A DNA stretch of 64,000 bases from Armatimonadota bacterium (GCA_031081675.1 JAVHLZ010000002.1:73439-137438), one strand, 5' to 3'; shown: positions 43,735-52,848, counted from the stretch's first letter. The notes: generated by a model from the letters alone, not told the origin. Translations and numbers: made by a program.

Positions 43735-44088
43735 TCAGGTCTGGCTGCCGCCCTTCCGGGGTTGGACCTGGACGGTGAACGTCCGGCCGTCGGGGTCCCG
43801 GATCTGCATCAGGCGTGTCCCCCAGTGGCTGTCGTGCCAGCGCTGCACGACCTGCACTGGGCCGGAGGGCTCGAACTCCTCGGGCGCGCGCAGGTAGACC
43901 TCCATGGTCAGGGAGTGATGCCCGGGGACCTCCTCCAGGAAGATCGCTGTCCCTCCGGCGGGAGCTTCCAGGCGGCCTGCCCGCCCCAGGTTCAGGGCCA
44001 GCCGGAAGCCCAGCCGCTGCCAGAAGGCCAGCGACTCTTCCCAGTGGTGGGTTTCCAGGTACACGTACTCCACGCAATCCGCGCTCAT
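43735..44088 (-). CDS. VOC-fold (glyoxalase/bleomycin-resistance) protein
   Basis: A 117-residue vicinal-oxygen-chelate domain: CVEYVYLETHHWEESLAFWQ at the start and HWGTRLMQIRDPDGRTFTVQ at the end. Possible metal ligands are few, so binding or immunity functions are as likely as catalysis. Short gene in the accessory-looking stretch between tRNA-Arg genes. Confidence 0.75.
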   Translation of the reverse strand: MSADCVEYVYLETHHWEESLAFWQRLGFRLALNLGRAGRLEAPAGGTAIFLEEVPGHHSLTMEVYLRAPEEFEPSGPVQVVQRWHDSHWGTRLMQIRDPDGRTFTVQVQPRKGGSQT

Positions 44089-44416
44089 GGCGCTTTCACC
44101 CCCTTCGAGGGAAATTGACTCTGCGGCCGGCCCGGCTTCTCCTTCTGTTTTTCCTCGTGCGCCCCCGCACCGGGAATTTTGGGGTCAGACCCTCACCCTG
44201 CCCTCTCCCGGCGGGAGAGGGGAACAGGGATTGCGTCCCTGACGGGGCGCTCCACCGCGCTGGGGCCCTCGCCCTGCACCCTCTCCACGGGGAGCCCGTC
44301 CACATGCCGGTGGAAGGGATGACCGGAACGATCATCGTGCGCTGATGCGAGTGCGCAGGCGGGGAGGGTCGGAGCCTTCGGCCCTCCCCGATGCGTATAC
44401 GGCCGAGGAGGATGAG
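44089..44416. repeat. non-coding stretch with dispersed palindromic repeats, copy 3
   Basis: No gene is visible between the VOC and cupin genes. AATTTTGGGGTCAGACCC (44175-44192) runs directly into CCCTCACCCTG and the palindrome CCCTCTCCC-GGC-GGGAGAGG (about 44201-44221), then a GGATTGCGTCCCTGACGGGG tail and GCTCCACC. The order is the same as in copy 2. Confidence 0.65.
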
Positions 44417-44899
44417 ATGGCTATCATTACCGAGCGCCGCTTCGTTCCCCTCACCGATGCCGCGGATCCCGATGACTGGCGGCCCAACAGCCGCATCGCC
44501 GCAGTCGTGGATCCGGCGCGGCCCGACGGTGCATTCGTGCACGGGCTGGTCGTGCTGTGGGAGGTGCTGGCCCCCGGCGATCGCATTCCGCTTCATCGCC
44601 ACACGATGGAGGAAATACTCGTCATCGACGAGGGCGTGGCAGAGGTCAGGCTGGGCGATGACACTCAGACGGTCGGATCCGGAGCCGTCGTCTTTGTGCC
44701 CGCCGGGACCGCCCATGGCACGCGCAACTCGAGTGGCTCACCCGTGACGTTGCACGCGATCTTCCCTTTCTCGCTGATTGATATCGAGTACCTGGAACGC
44801 AATCCGGCGCCCGGCACCGAGGGTGATCCGCCTCGCCTGCCGTTTTCCGTCGACATCCGGGCCTGGGCGGAGGGAACCGGGAGGTCCGGCGGGGCTTGA
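44417..44899 (+). CDS. cupin-domain protein
   Basis: A 160-residue cupin. Motif 1 is PLHRHTMEEILVIDEGVAEV with His-His-Glu ligands; motif 2 is FVPAGTAHGTRN. The ATG at 44417 has GAGGAGG upstream. Reaction unknown. It ends four bases before another repeat block. Confidence 0.82.
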   Translation: MAIITERRFVPLTDAADPDDWRPNSRIAAVVDPARPDGAFVHGLVVLWEVLAPGDRIPLHRHTMEEILVIDEGVAEVRLGDDTQTVGSGAVVFVPAGTAHGTRNSSGSPVTLHAIFPFSLIDIEYLERNPAPGTEGDPPRLPFSVDIRAWAEGTGRSGGA

Positions 44900-44902
44900 G
44901 TG

Positions 44903-44960
44903 CCCTCACCCTGCCCTCTCCCGGAGGGAGAGGGGAAAGAGGATGGCGTCCCTCAGGTCG
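44903..44960. repeat. dispersed palindromic repeat, copy 4
   Basis: CCCTCACCCTG, then CCCTCTCCC-GGA-GGGAGAGGG, then GGATGGCGTCCCT, the same order as copies 2 and 3 but without the GGGTCAGACCC part. It begins right after the cupin stop and could form a strong hairpin. Confidence 0.65.
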
Positions 44961-44975
44961 TGGGTTCAAGTCCCG
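44955..44975 (+). repeat. inverted copy of a tRNA-Arg(GCG) segment
   Basis: The 21 bases here are identical to the T-arm region of the tRNA-Arg(GCG) gene at 45048-45028, but on the opposite strand. The core is GTGGGTTCAAGTCCCG. It could be a leftover attachment site or the product of an inversion, and it lets the two regions form an inverted repeat 52 bases apart. Confidence 0.7.
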
Positions 44976-45015
44976 GGATGGCGGCTTAAAACCTTTGCGC
45001 TTCGCAGGGAGAGGA

Positions 45016-45091
45016 TGGCGCGCCCGGCGGGACTTGAACCCACGACCTTTGGCTCCGCAGGCCAACGCTCTATCCACTGAGCTACGGGCGC
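45016..45091 (-). tRNA. tRNA-Arg (GCG anticodon)
   Basis: A 76-nt tRNA with acceptor GCGCCCG/CGGGCGC and encoded CCA. The anticodon stem TTGGC/GCCAA closes loop CTGCGGA, so the anticodon is GCG (45058-45056). Most bacteria decode CGN Arg codons with an A34 (inosine) tRNA; a G34 species is unusual. Confidence 0.93.
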
Positions 45092-45101
45092 GCGCAGGCT
45101 G

Positions 45102-45107
45102 ATTATA
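45102..45107 (-). promoter_or_regulatory. extended -10 box of tRNA-Arg(GCG)
   Basis: TGCTATAAT on the minus strand: a perfect TATAAT with the TG extension, ten bases before the tRNA 5' end. Confidence 0.62.
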
Positions 45108-45232
45108 GCACAGGCCCCGTGCCCTCCCTGTGGTACAGTGGGGATGCCGCCCCGGGCGGGCTAGGACGCCTCCGCCGGGGGCACGGTGTGGAGGGGGGCC
45201 GAAGTGAGGGTATCCCCACTGGGGTGAGGGTC

Positions 45233-45736
45233 GTGAGGCACCTTCTGATTGCAGGACTGCTGGTGGTGGCGCTGGCCGGCGTGCCGGCGGCGGCGCAGAC
45301 GTCGTCGGCCATCGTGGCCGGCCAGTCGGCGGGCGGCATCCAGGTAGGCGGACAGGTGGATGAGGCCGTCCGGCTGCTGGGGGACCTGTACGACAAGGCC
45401 GACCGCGAGAAATACTCCATCTACGACTGGCCGCTGCGCCCGTTCCTGCTGATCGCCGAGAAGGACAGCGGCAAGGTCGTCTTCGTGCTCATCCAGCTCA
45501 GCGACGCCTACCGGACCGACAAGGGCGGGCTGACCGGCGGGTCGGAGCGGGCGGCGGTGGAGGCAGCCTACGGCAGCGAGTTCACCACCGACGAGGATTC
45601 GCGCAGCATTACCCTGATCTACGACAGCCTGGGCATCGCGTTTGACATCGGGAAGTTCGGCGTGATGCGCGGCCGGGTGATGGCCATCATGGTCTTCGTG
45701 CCCGGCCAGTGGAAGCAGATCGTGGAAGGTCTCTAG
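45233..45736 (+). CDS. secreted protein of unknown function
   Basis: A 167-residue protein with a signal peptide (VRHLLIAGLLVVALAGVPAA, cut near AAAQ). The mature part has GGIQVGGQVDEAVRLLGDLY and ends LGIAFDIGKFGVMRGRVMAI; the pattern suggests a small mixed alpha/beta domain. No family recognised. GTG 45224 is an alternative start nine bases upstream. Confidence 0.65.
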   Translation: MRHLLIAGLLVVALAGVPAAAQTSSAIVAGQSAGGIQVGGQVDEAVRLLGDLYDKADREKYSIYDWPLRPFLLIAEKDSGKVVFVLIQLSDAYRTDKGGLTGGSERAAVEAAYGSEFTTDEDSRSITLIYDSLGIAFDIGKFGVMRGRVMAIMVFVPGQWKQIVEGL

Positions 45737-45750
45737 GCGCGGAACTGCGA

Positions 45751-45770
45751 GGTCAGGGATCAGGGATCCG
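45751..45770. repeat. GATCCCT-type short repeat, second copy
   Basis: GGTCAGGGATCAGGGATCCG lies after the secreted-protein gene; it is the reverse complement of the repeat type at 5756-5776. Confidence 0.4.
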
Positions 45771-45850
45771 GCGGGCAAGGGGGGGTACCCGGTTCCGTCT
45801 CCGGTCCGTGCTCTCTCCGGTCCCGGACCGCGAAGTTCCCGGCCTGGGAG

Positions 45851-45944
45851 TGGCGGAGGGGGTGGGATTCGAACCCACGGAGCGGGTGTGTGCCCGCTCA
45901 ACCGCTTAGCAGGCGGCTACCTTCGGCCACTCGGTCACCCCTCC
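45851..45944 (-). tRNA. tRNA-Ser (GCT anticodon)
   Basis: Class II tRNA with acceptor GGAGGGG/CCCCTCC, encoded CCA, anticodon loop CTGCTAA (GCT at 45910-45908), and a long variable arm (GAGCGGGCACACACCCGCTC). T arm GTGGGTTCGAATCCCAC. Confidence 0.95.
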
Positions 45945-45955
45945 GGCCGTGCTCC

Positions 45956-45961
45956 ATAGTA
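45956..45961 (-). promoter_or_regulatory. extended -10 box of tRNA-Ser(GCT)
   Basis: TGCTACTAT on the minus strand: TACTAT (five of six) with the TG extension, 11 bases before the tRNA 5' end. Confidence 0.55.
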
Positions 45962-46018
45962 GCACAGACCCGGGCGCGCCCGCACCGCTCCGTGCTGTGA
46001 CCGCGTCGCCCGCGGACG

Positions 46019-46717
46019 TCAGGCGACAAAGCGCAGGGCCGGGTACAGGTCCGGCCGGCGGCGGACTCCGGCCGTCCCGAAGTAGTCCCGCCAGGGCCGC
46101 AGGCCCTCGACCAGCGACCGCAGGTCCACCCCCAGGTAGGTGTCCGGGTACCGCCGCAGCCTGTCCAGCCCCTTATCCAGCAGGACCCGAGCCCCGTGCC
46201 AGTTGCCCTTCTCGAAGTGGTAGAAGGCGGCGGCCACCTGGATGAGACCGTGGTAGAAGTCCCGTTCCGGCCCGCGGGTGGCGCGCCAGACTCCCTCCAG
46301 CAGCTCGTGGCATTCGAAGTACAGGCCGGCCTCCAGCAGGGCCGCGGCCCGGCGCAGCGCGTCCCCCGCGCCCTCCTGCCGCATCCGGACCAGGGCCCGC
46401 ACCAGCCGCGAGGTCTGCCGCCGGCAGTAGTCCAGGTACGGGGCGAACTCCGGGTGCAGCGACAGGACGTCCGGCCCGCGGAGGAGCAGTCCCCGCTCGG
46501 CCAGGATGGACGCATCTGTCTCCTGGGGGCTGTAGCCCACAGGCCGTCCGATCTGGCCGGCGCGCTCCAGCACCACCTCCAGCGGCACGGCGAGCCGGTC
46601 GCTGGTGGCCAGTTCGCCGTAGGCGCAGGCCACCGGCGCCCACGATGCTCCGGCGGGATCGCCCAGCGCCTCCAGCGCCAGGCCGGACAGCAGGTGCTTG
46701 AGGCGGGCGTAGGACAC
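46019..46717 (-). CDS. DUF309-domain protein
   Basis: A 232-residue protein whose C-terminal half is a DUF309 helical domain: ALLEAGLYFECHELLEGVWR, then FYHGLIQVAAAFYHFEKGNW. The N-terminal 100 residues are unassigned. Function unknown. It starts three bases after the YyaL gene and is part of a DUF1844 / YyaL / DUF309 series. Confidence 0.8.
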   Translation of the reverse strand: MSYARLKHLLSGLALEALGDPAGASWAPVACAYGELATSDRLAVPLEVVLERAGQIGRPVGYSPQETDASILAERGLLLRGPDVLSLHPEFAPYLDYCRRQTSRLVRALVRMRQEGAGDALRRAAALLEAGLYFECHELLEGVWRATRGPERDFYHGLIQVAAAFYHFEKGNWHGARVLLDKGLDRLRRYPDTYLGVDLRSLVEGLRPWRDYFGTAGVRRRPDLYPALRFVA

Positions 46718-46720
46718 GGC

Positions 46721-48793
46721 TCAGGGGCGGGCAGTGCCGAAGGTGGCCAGGGTGTCCGCCAGCGCCTGCGGGTCGGTAACGGGCGGCGCGCAGGCCGTGC
46801 CGGCGCACACGTAGGCCGTGGGCTGCCGCGCCGCCGTGGCCATCGCCTGCACTACCGGCGGGAGAGGGACGTCCTGCCCGTCGCCGTGCACCGAGATGAT
46901 CTTGTCCGGCCGATACGTCCGGCGCGCGGCGGCATGCAGGCCCGCCGTCCGCCAGTCGTCCAGCGGGCCGACGACGGTCACGTGGGCCGGCTCGGTCAGA
47001 AGGTCGTCCACCGCCAGCAGCAGGGTGGAGGCGAACACGGCGTGCGGGGCCAGGGCCGGCGCCCACGCCCGCAGCAGGTCCTCCGCCGCCTCCCGGTAGG
47101 GGAGGTGGTGGAAGAGGCGGGACAGCCGCAGCAGGACCCGCGCGGCCACCGCGTTGGCCGCCGGCGTGGGCGCGTCCTGCACCGGAATGTGGGGCAGGTC
47201 GGTCCCCGGGCCGGACGCATCGCGAGGCACATCCCGGAATCCGGTCCCCTCCCAGTAGTCGCGCAGCATCAGGTCGGCCACCAGGCGGGCCACCCGCAGG
47301 TACCGGGCCTGGCCGGTGGTTTCATAGGCGTCCAGCAGCGCCTGGGCCATCTGGGCCTGATCGTCCAGAAAGCGGATTCCCGACACGGGGTCATCCCCCA
47401 GGGCGTGCGCGAACCCGCGCGCCGGGGAGAACGCTGCCTGCAGAAAACCCTCCAGGGCCTGCAGGGCCAGCGCCCGGCAGCGGGCGTCGTCGAGGACGAC
47501 GGACGCCTCCAGGAAGGCGGACACCGCCATGCCGTTCCAGGAGGCGTAGCAGGCGGGGTCGGTGATGGGCGCCTGCCGCCGGGCCCGGGCGGCGGCGAGT
47601 CTGGCGCGGCCGCTGCGGATCAGCCGGCGCACCTCGTCCGGGTCCCTGCCCAGAGAGGCGGCCACCACGTCGGGGTCCCGGTCCACGTACAGCACGTGCC
47701 GGGTGGGGTCGGTGTGCACTTCGCCCCGCCCCCGCAGATGGTAGTGCTCGGCCAGGACGGCGAACTCGTCGTCGGTGAGCACCGCGCGCGCGTCCTGCTC
47801 GGACCAGGTGAAGTAGCCTCCATCGTCGCCCGGGGCCACGTCGGCGTCCTGGCTGCCGCGGAAGGCCGCCCGCTGCGGGTCCCACAGCACCTGCGCCATG
47901 AAGTCGATCGTGTCGGCGGCCACCGCGCGGAACGCTTCCCGCCCCGTGGCCTGGTAGCCGTGCAGGTAAGCCAGCAGCAGCGCCGCGTTATCGTAGAGCA
48001 TCTTCTCGAAGTGGGGCAGGATCCATCGGGCGTCGGTGGCATAGCGGTGGAAGCCTCCGCCCACCTGGTCGTGGATGCCTCCCCGGGCCATCCGGTCCAG
48101 GGTCAGGGCCGCCATCTCCAGCAGGTCCGGGGCGCGGGTGCGGAAGTGGCGCCGCAGCAGGAACTCCACGGTGGCGGGGTGGGGGAACTTGGGCGCGCTT
48201 CCGAAACCGCCGTGGGAGGGGTCGAACGCCCGCCCGATGGCGGCCTCCGCCGCCGCCAGCAGGTCCGGGTTGAGGTCGCCCTGCTGTCGCGGGCGCCCGT
48301 GGGCCGCCAGCTGCCGGTGCAGGTCCGCGGCCGCCTGCAGGACATCCGAGCGGTTGTCCCGATAGTAGCGGGCGACGCTGAGCAGAACCCGTGAGAATGC
48401 CGGCCGGCCGTAGCTGTCCGTCGGCGGGAAGTAGGTGCCGCCGAAAAAGACCTGGCCGTCGGGGGTCAGGAACGCCGTCAGCGGCCACCCGCCTTCGCCG
48501 GACAGCGCGCCCACCGCCTGCTGGTAGCGGGCATCGATGTCCGGGCGTTCGTCCCGGTCCACCTTGATGGCCACGAAGTTCTCGTTGATGATGCGGGCCA
48601 CCTCCGGGTCCTCGTAGCTTTCGCGATCCATCACGTGGCACCAGTGGCACCACACCGCCCCGACATCCAGCAGGATGGGCCGGTCCTCCCGCCGGGCCCG
48701 CTGGAAGGCCTCCTCCGACCAGGGGAACCAGTCCACCGGCTGGTGGGCGGCCGCCTGCAGGTAGGCGCTGCGCTCTGCGGCCAGGCGGTTCAT
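46721..48793 (-). CDS. thioredoxin-domain protein, YyaL/DUF255 family
   Basis: A 690-residue protein with an N-terminal thioredoxin-like domain ([20 protein letters not shown] with C49 and C52) and a long (alpha/alpha) barrel like those of N-acylglucosamine epimerases and glycosidases ([20 protein letters not shown]). The family is widespread and conserved but its reaction is unknown. It is followed by the DUF309 gene. Confidence 0.9.
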   Translation of the reverse strand: MNRLAAERSAYLQAAAHQPVDWFPWSEEAFQRARREDRPILLDVGAVWCHWCHVMDRESYEDPEVARIINENFVAIKVDRDERPDIDARYQQAVGALSGEGGWPLTAFLTPDGQVFFGGTYFPPTDSYGRPAFSRVLLSVARYYRDNRSDVLQAAADLHRQLAAHGRPRQQGDLNPDLLAAAEAAIGRAFDPSHGGFGSAPKFPHPATVEFLLRRHFRTRAPDLLEMAALTLDRMARGGIHDQVGGGFHRYATDARWILPHFEKMLYDNAALLLAYLHGYQATGREAFRAVAADTIDFMAQVLWDPQRAAFRGSQDADVAPGDDGGYFTWSEQDARAVLTDDEFAVLAEHYHLRGRGEVHTDPTRHVLYVDRDPDVVAASLGRDPDEVRRLIRSGRARLAAARARRQAPITDPACYASWNGMAVSAFLEASVVLDDARCRALALQALEGFLQAAFSPARGFAHALGDDPVSGIRFLDDQAQMAQALLDAYETTGQARYLRVARLVADLMLRDYWEGTGFRDVPRDASGPGTDLPHIPVQDAPTPAANAVAARVLLRLSRLFHHLPYREAAEDLLRAWAPALAPHAVFASTLLLAVDDLLTEPAHVTVVGPLDDWRTAGLHAAARRTYRPDKIISVHGDGQDVPLPPVVQAMATAARQPTAYVCAGTACAPPVTDPQALADTLATFGTARP

Positions 48794-48800
48794 GGGCCGC

Positions 48801-49136
48801 CTACGGGCCTCCCGCCGGCCGCCCTGCGGTCTGGGCGGCCTCCGCCCGCGCCTTCTGCTCCACGAAGTTCAGGCGCAGGTCCGCCAGCAGCGCGTCCATC
48901 TCCCGGCGCTGGCGGTCGTCCAGGCGCGGGCGCAGCAGGTCCAGAACTGCCGACATGGTGTCGATGGCCAGCCGCGCGTCGTCGAAGTTCTGCTCGATCT
49001 TCTTGGTGTTCGGGTTGGGCACCAGCCCCAGGTACTGCCAGGCGCTGCCCGCCAGCACGCCCACAAACCACCGCAGCAGGTCCACCAGGGTCGCCGGCTG
49101 CTCGGGAGTCTGCGCGGTTTCCTGCTCCTCGGCCAT
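48801..49136 (-). CDS. DUF1844 protein
   Basis: A 111-residue protein matching DUF1844: [20 protein letters not shown] and [20 protein letters not shown]. The ATG at 49136 has GAAGGAGGG upstream. Small, soluble, of unknown function; it ends seven bases before the YyaL start. Confidence 0.85.
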   Translation of the reverse strand: MAEEQETAQTPEQPATLVDLLRWFVGVLAGSAWQYLGLVPNPNTKKIEQNFDDARLAIDTMSAVLDLLRPRLDDRQRREMDALLADLRLNFVEQKARAEAAQTAGRPAGGP

Positions 49137-49215
49137 GCGCCCGTCCCTCCTTCCCTGCGGTACGCTTGTGACACTCCTAGCATACACGTCCCGCACCCGC
49201 GGCGGGCCAGAGGGA

Positions 49216-51240
49216 TCAGCGGGGCTGAGGGGCGGGGCGGGTGATGGCCTGCACGGCCAGGACGCCGCCGGCCAGGGCCAGGGCGAGCAGGTCCAGGGCT
49301 GTGGCCGGGTAGATGAGCAGGAGGCCGGCCGCGATGAGGATCGCCCGTTCCGGCCAGGTGGTCTGCCGCAGCGCCCACCCGCTGATGCCGGCCGCCAGGG
49401 CGGCCAGACCCAGGATGGCGGTGATGGTGACCTTGACCACCTCGGCGGCCGGCGCCTGCAGGAGCAACCCCAGCCCGGCCGGGTGGATGGTGAACATGAA
49501 GGGGACTACGAACGCCGGCAGGGTGTACTTCCACGCCATCAGCATGGTCCGGAACGGCCGGCCTCCGGTGAGCGCGGCCGCCGCCAGCGGCGACAGGCCC
49601 ACCGGCGGCGACACCTCCGAGAGAATGGCGTAGTAGAAGATGAACATGTGCGCGGCCAGCTCCGAGACGCCCAGCTTGGTCAGCGCCGGGGCCACGATGA
49701 CGGCGGCGATGATGTAGGTGGCGGTGATGGGCAGGGCCAGCCCCAGCACCCACAGGGCGAGGGCGGCGTACAGCAGGGTGGGCAGGAGGCGTCCGCCCGC
49801 ATAGGTGATGATGATGTCCGACACCTTCAACCCCAGCCCCGTCAGGTTGACGACGCCCACGATCAACCCCGCGGCCGCGCAGGTGGCGGCGACGCTGAGG
49901 ACCTGGCGGCTGCCGTTGTCCAGCGCGGCGATGAGCCGGCGAGGGTCCACCGCCACCGGCCCCAGGCGGAGGCCCTCTGCCCCCCACCCCACTCCCGGGG
50001 CCGGGGTCCGCCGGACGCTCACCAGGGCCGTCTCGGGGCGCAGCAGGCTGGTGACCACCGCCAGCCCCGTGGCCCAGATGACAGCCTTGATGGCGGTGAA
50101 GCCGATGACCATGAACAGCGGGATGACGACCAGCGACGACAGCAGGTACCAGTAACGGCCCACCAGCTCGCGGGTCTCGGCCGCCGCGATCTCCACCGGC
50201 TGCAGCTGCATGCGCCGGGCGTCCAGTTCGATCATCAGCATGATGGCAAAGTAGTACAGGACCGTGGGGATGATGGTCATCACCAGGACCTGCAGGTAGG
50301 AGATCTTCAGGATCTCGGCGATGATGAAGGCCGCCGCCCCCAGGATGGGCGGGGAGATCACAGCGCCGATCCCCCCGGCCGCCAGCAGCCCCCCGGCCGA
50401 CTCCCGGTCGTAGCCGGCCCGCTTCAGCAGGGGATAGGTGATGGCGCCCACGGTGACGGTGGTGGCCACCCCGCTGCCCGACGGCCCGCCCAGCAGGAAC
50501 GAGGCCACGGTGGTGGCCTGCCCCGGGGCGGTGCGGCGGCCCCGGGTGAGGCTGAGGGCCAGGTCGACGAAGAACTTTCCGGCCCCGGACGCGTCCAGGA
50601 CCGCGCCGTAGATGGTGAACAGGATGATGAAGGTGGCCGAGACTTCCAGCGGGACGCCGAAGATGCCCTCCAGGGTGATGTACAGCTGCCCGACCACCCG
50701 CGTCAGGTCGTAGCCCCGGTGGGTCCAGGGCTCGGGCAGCCACGGTCCGACAAAGGCGTAAGCCAGAAAGGCGGCCACCACCAGGACCAGGGCGTTGCCC
50801 ACCGTGCGCCGGGTGGCCTCGAGGACCAGCAGGATGGTGATGATGCCGAAGGTCAGGTCCAGCCGGGTGGGGATGTAGGCCCGGTAGATGAAGGCTTCGA
50901 AGTCGACGAGGATGTATCCCAGCGACGCGATGCTCGCGGCGGCCAGGAGGAGGTCCCACCCGGTGGGTGAGGTCCGCTGCAGCGACCGCCGGGTTCCCGG
51001 ATACAGCAGGAAGATGAGGACCAGGACAAAGATCAGGTGGCGGACCAGGTGGATCTGGCGGACGAAGGGAACCGTTGCGGCGTACAGGTGGTACACGGCC
51101 ATGGCGACGCCCACGGCCGCGGCCAGCACCCCCCAGACCCCGCCCAGGGGGCGGGTCTTTCCCTCGTACTTCTCGACGATTTCCTTGACCTGCTGGTCAG
51201 GGGCGACAGGCGCGCCGCTCGAAGGGCCCGCGGGTGTCAT
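49216..51240 (-). CDS. TRAP transporter fused permease (4TM/12TM)
   Basis: A 674-residue membrane protein joining the small DctQ-like and large DctM-like subunits, typical of TAXI-type TRAP importers. Signatures: FLLGGPSGSGVATTVTVGAI, AGGIGAVISPPILGAAAFII, and YYAILSEVSPPVGLSPLAAA. The ATG at 51240 overlaps the DUF1850 stop. It uses a sodium or proton gradient to import a carboxylate or similar ligand. Confidence 0.93.
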   Translation of the reverse strand: MTPAGPSSGAPVAPDQQVKEIVEKYEGKTRPLGGVWGVLAAAVGVAMAVYHLYAATVPFVRQIHLVRHLIFVLVLIFLLYPGTRRSLQRTSPTGWDLLLAAASIASLGYILVDFEAFIYRAYIPTRLDLTFGIITILLVLEATRRTVGNALVLVVAAFLAYAFVGPWLPEPWTHRGYDLTRVVGQLYITLEGIFGVPLEVSATFIILFTIYGAVLDASGAGKFFVDLALSLTRGRRTAPGQATTVASFLLGGPSGSGVATTVTVGAITYPLLKRAGYDRESAGGLLAAGGIGAVISPPILGAAAFIIAEILKISYLQVLVMTIIPTVLYYFAIMLMIELDARRMQLQPVEIAAAETRELVGRYWYLLSSLVVIPLFMVIGFTAIKAVIWATGLAVVTSLLRPETALVSVRRTPAPGVGWGAEGLRLGPVAVDPRRLIAALDNGSRQVLSVAATCAAAGLIVGVVNLTGLGLKVSDIIITYAGGRLLPTLLYAALALWVLGLALPITATYIIAAVIVAPALTKLGVSELAAHMFIFYYAILSEVSPPVGLSPLAAAALTGGRPFRTMLMAWKYTLPAFVVPFMFTIHPAGLGLLLQAPAAEVVKVTITAILGLAALAAGISGWALRQTTWPERAILIAAGLLLIYPATALDLLALALAGGVLAVQAITRPAPQPR

Positions 51241-51764
51241 GGCGTCTCCGGACGTTCTGCGAAGGGGCCGAGCTGCGCGACCGCCCACGGGCGGCGGACC
51301 ACCCGGATCCGGACCGCCTCCCCCACCCCTACCCGGTACAGGGGCAGGAGCCGGTCGCCGACCTCCAGCCACTGGCGGCCGGTCTGGCCGATGCGGGTGA
51401 CCAGCGCCGGTACTGTCGGCCCGGAGGTGGCGGCCGCCAGCCGTCCGTGGACCATGCGGTAGGGTGGATCGATGCGCAGGTACTCCATCACCGCCTCCGC
51501 GGTGGTCGTCACCTCTACCAGGCGGAGCGCGCCTTCTCTCACCACAAACTCCTCGGTGGTGGGGGCGTGATACAGGGAGTTGACATAGTGGAGTCTGACC
51601 CGGGAGCCATTGCGGACGGGAAGGCGCCACAGCAGACGCCCGCTGTCCTCGCGTGCGACCTCCAGGACAGGTACGGGTGCCAGTGCCGCCAGGGCGGCGG
51701 CCGCCAGAACAGCGGCCGCCGCCCCGATCCCGGCGGGGCCGGCTTTAAAACCCTTCGACGCCAC
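51237..51764 (-). CDS. DUF1850 protein of the TAXI-TRAP operon
   Basis: A 175-residue protein with an N-terminal membrane helix (IGAAAAVLAAAALAALAPVP) and a DUF1850 beta-domain (RVRLHYVNSLYHAPTTEEFV). It lies between the receptor and permease genes and overlaps both. The role is unknown, but the pairing with TAXI-TRAP is common. The GTG at 51764 has TAAGGAG very close, so the start is uncertain. Confidence 0.78.
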   Translation of the reverse strand: MASKGFKAGPAGIGAAAAVLAAAALAALAPVPVLEVAREDSGRLLWRLPVRNGSRVRLHYVNSLYHAPTTEEFVVREGALRLVEVTTTAEAVMEYLRIDPPYRMVHGRLAAATSGPTVPALVTRIGQTGRQWLEVGDRLLPLYRVGVGEAVRIRVVRRPWAVAQLGPFAERPETP

Positions 51765-52713
51765 GCTCCTTATAGTACCGGATGGCTCCGGGGTGGAACG
51801 GCACCGGCGAGCGGCCGGCCACGCCGATGAGGGTGATGTTGGCCGCCTCCCGGTGGACCCGCGCCAGCTCGTCGCGCTTCTCAAACAGCAGCTTGGTGAT
51901 CCGGTAGGCCAGCTCGGCGTCGAAGTCCCGGTGGACGACCAGCAGGTTCGCCACGCCGATGGTGGCCACGTCGGCCGTCATCCCCGGGTAAAACTCCTTG
52001 CGGATGACGGCGCGGAAATACAGGTTCCCCCACCGGCGCTGCATGGCCGGCAGCACGTCGTCCAGGGGGATCAGCTTGATCCGCACGCCGGGGGACACGG
52101 CCAGGTCCAGGACAGACGAGGTGGGCAGGCCGCCGCTCCAGAAGAAGGCGACGATCTTGCGGTCCTTGATGGCGTCGGCCGAGGGCGCCGGGCCCAGGCG
52201 CTCCTTGCGGATGTCGCGGTCGGGGTCGATCCCGGCCGCCTGGAGGATGCGCAGGGCCGTCAGCTCGGTGCCGCTGCCCGGCGGGCCCACCGACACGGGC
52301 TTGCCCCGCAGGTCCTGGATGGTGTTGACGCCGGTGCCCTCGATGGTCACCAGGTGGTTGAAGTTGTTGTACAGAGGGGCCAGGGTACGGATGGGCACCG
52401 GCGAGCCCCGGAAGATGTCCAGCCCGTGGTAGGCGTCATACGCGGTGTCGGCCAGGGTGAAGGCCAGGTCGGCGCGCTTGGCGGCGATCAGGCGCATGTT
52501 GTCCACCGACGCCGGGGTGACCTCCGCGGTGGCCGTCACGCCGGGGATCTCCTTGGAGATCAGCGACGCCAGCCCGCCCCCCAGCGGGAAGTACACACCG
52601 CCCGTGGTGCCGGTGGCGATGGACAGGCGCACCGCCGGCGCCGACAGGACTGCCGGCACCCATGCGGCGGCCACGGTGGCACCCACAAGCACGATGAGCA
52701 GCCGTCTCACCAC
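51745..52713 (-). CDS. TAXI-family TRAP transporter receptor
   Basis: A 322-residue exported receptor. The TAXI signature is clear: IATGTTGGVYFPLGGGLASL, VTATAEVTPASVDNMRLIAA and VSVGPPGSGTELTALRILQA. GTG 52713 has GGGAGGTGG upstream and a signal peptide follows. Ligands for this family include glutamate-like and other carboxylic acids; not assigned here. First gene of the TAXI-DUF1850-TRAP operon. Confidence 0.92.
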   Translation of the reverse strand: MVRRLLIVLVGATVAAAWVPAVLSAPAVRLSIATGTTGGVYFPLGGGLASLISKEIPGVTATAEVTPASVDNMRLIAAKRADLAFTLADTAYDAYHGLDIFRGSPVPIRTLAPLYNNFNHLVTIEGTGVNTIQDLRGKPVSVGPPGSGTELTALRILQAAGIDPDRDIRKERLGPAPSADAIKDRKIVAFFWSGGLPTSSVLDLAVSPGVRIKLIPLDDVLPAMQRRWGNLYFRAVIRKEFYPGMTADVATIGVANLLVVHRDFDAELAYRITKLLFEKRDELARVHREAANITLIGVAGRSPVPFHPGAIRYYKERGVEGF

Positions 52714-52848
52714 TCCGTCCACCTCCCTGGAGACGCGCTTCTTCGTCGGGATTCTGTTCTCCCCAAACGATGTCCTGGCATCGTGGCGGCGGGGCGGACG
52801 TACGTCACCCCGGCCGCCCCGACCCGGTCGGAGAACTGGCCTGACCAC

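Noticed and set aside
46196..48394. Open frame of 732 codons on the plus strand
   Set aside because: Antisense shadow of the YyaL and DUF309 genes; no recognisable domain.
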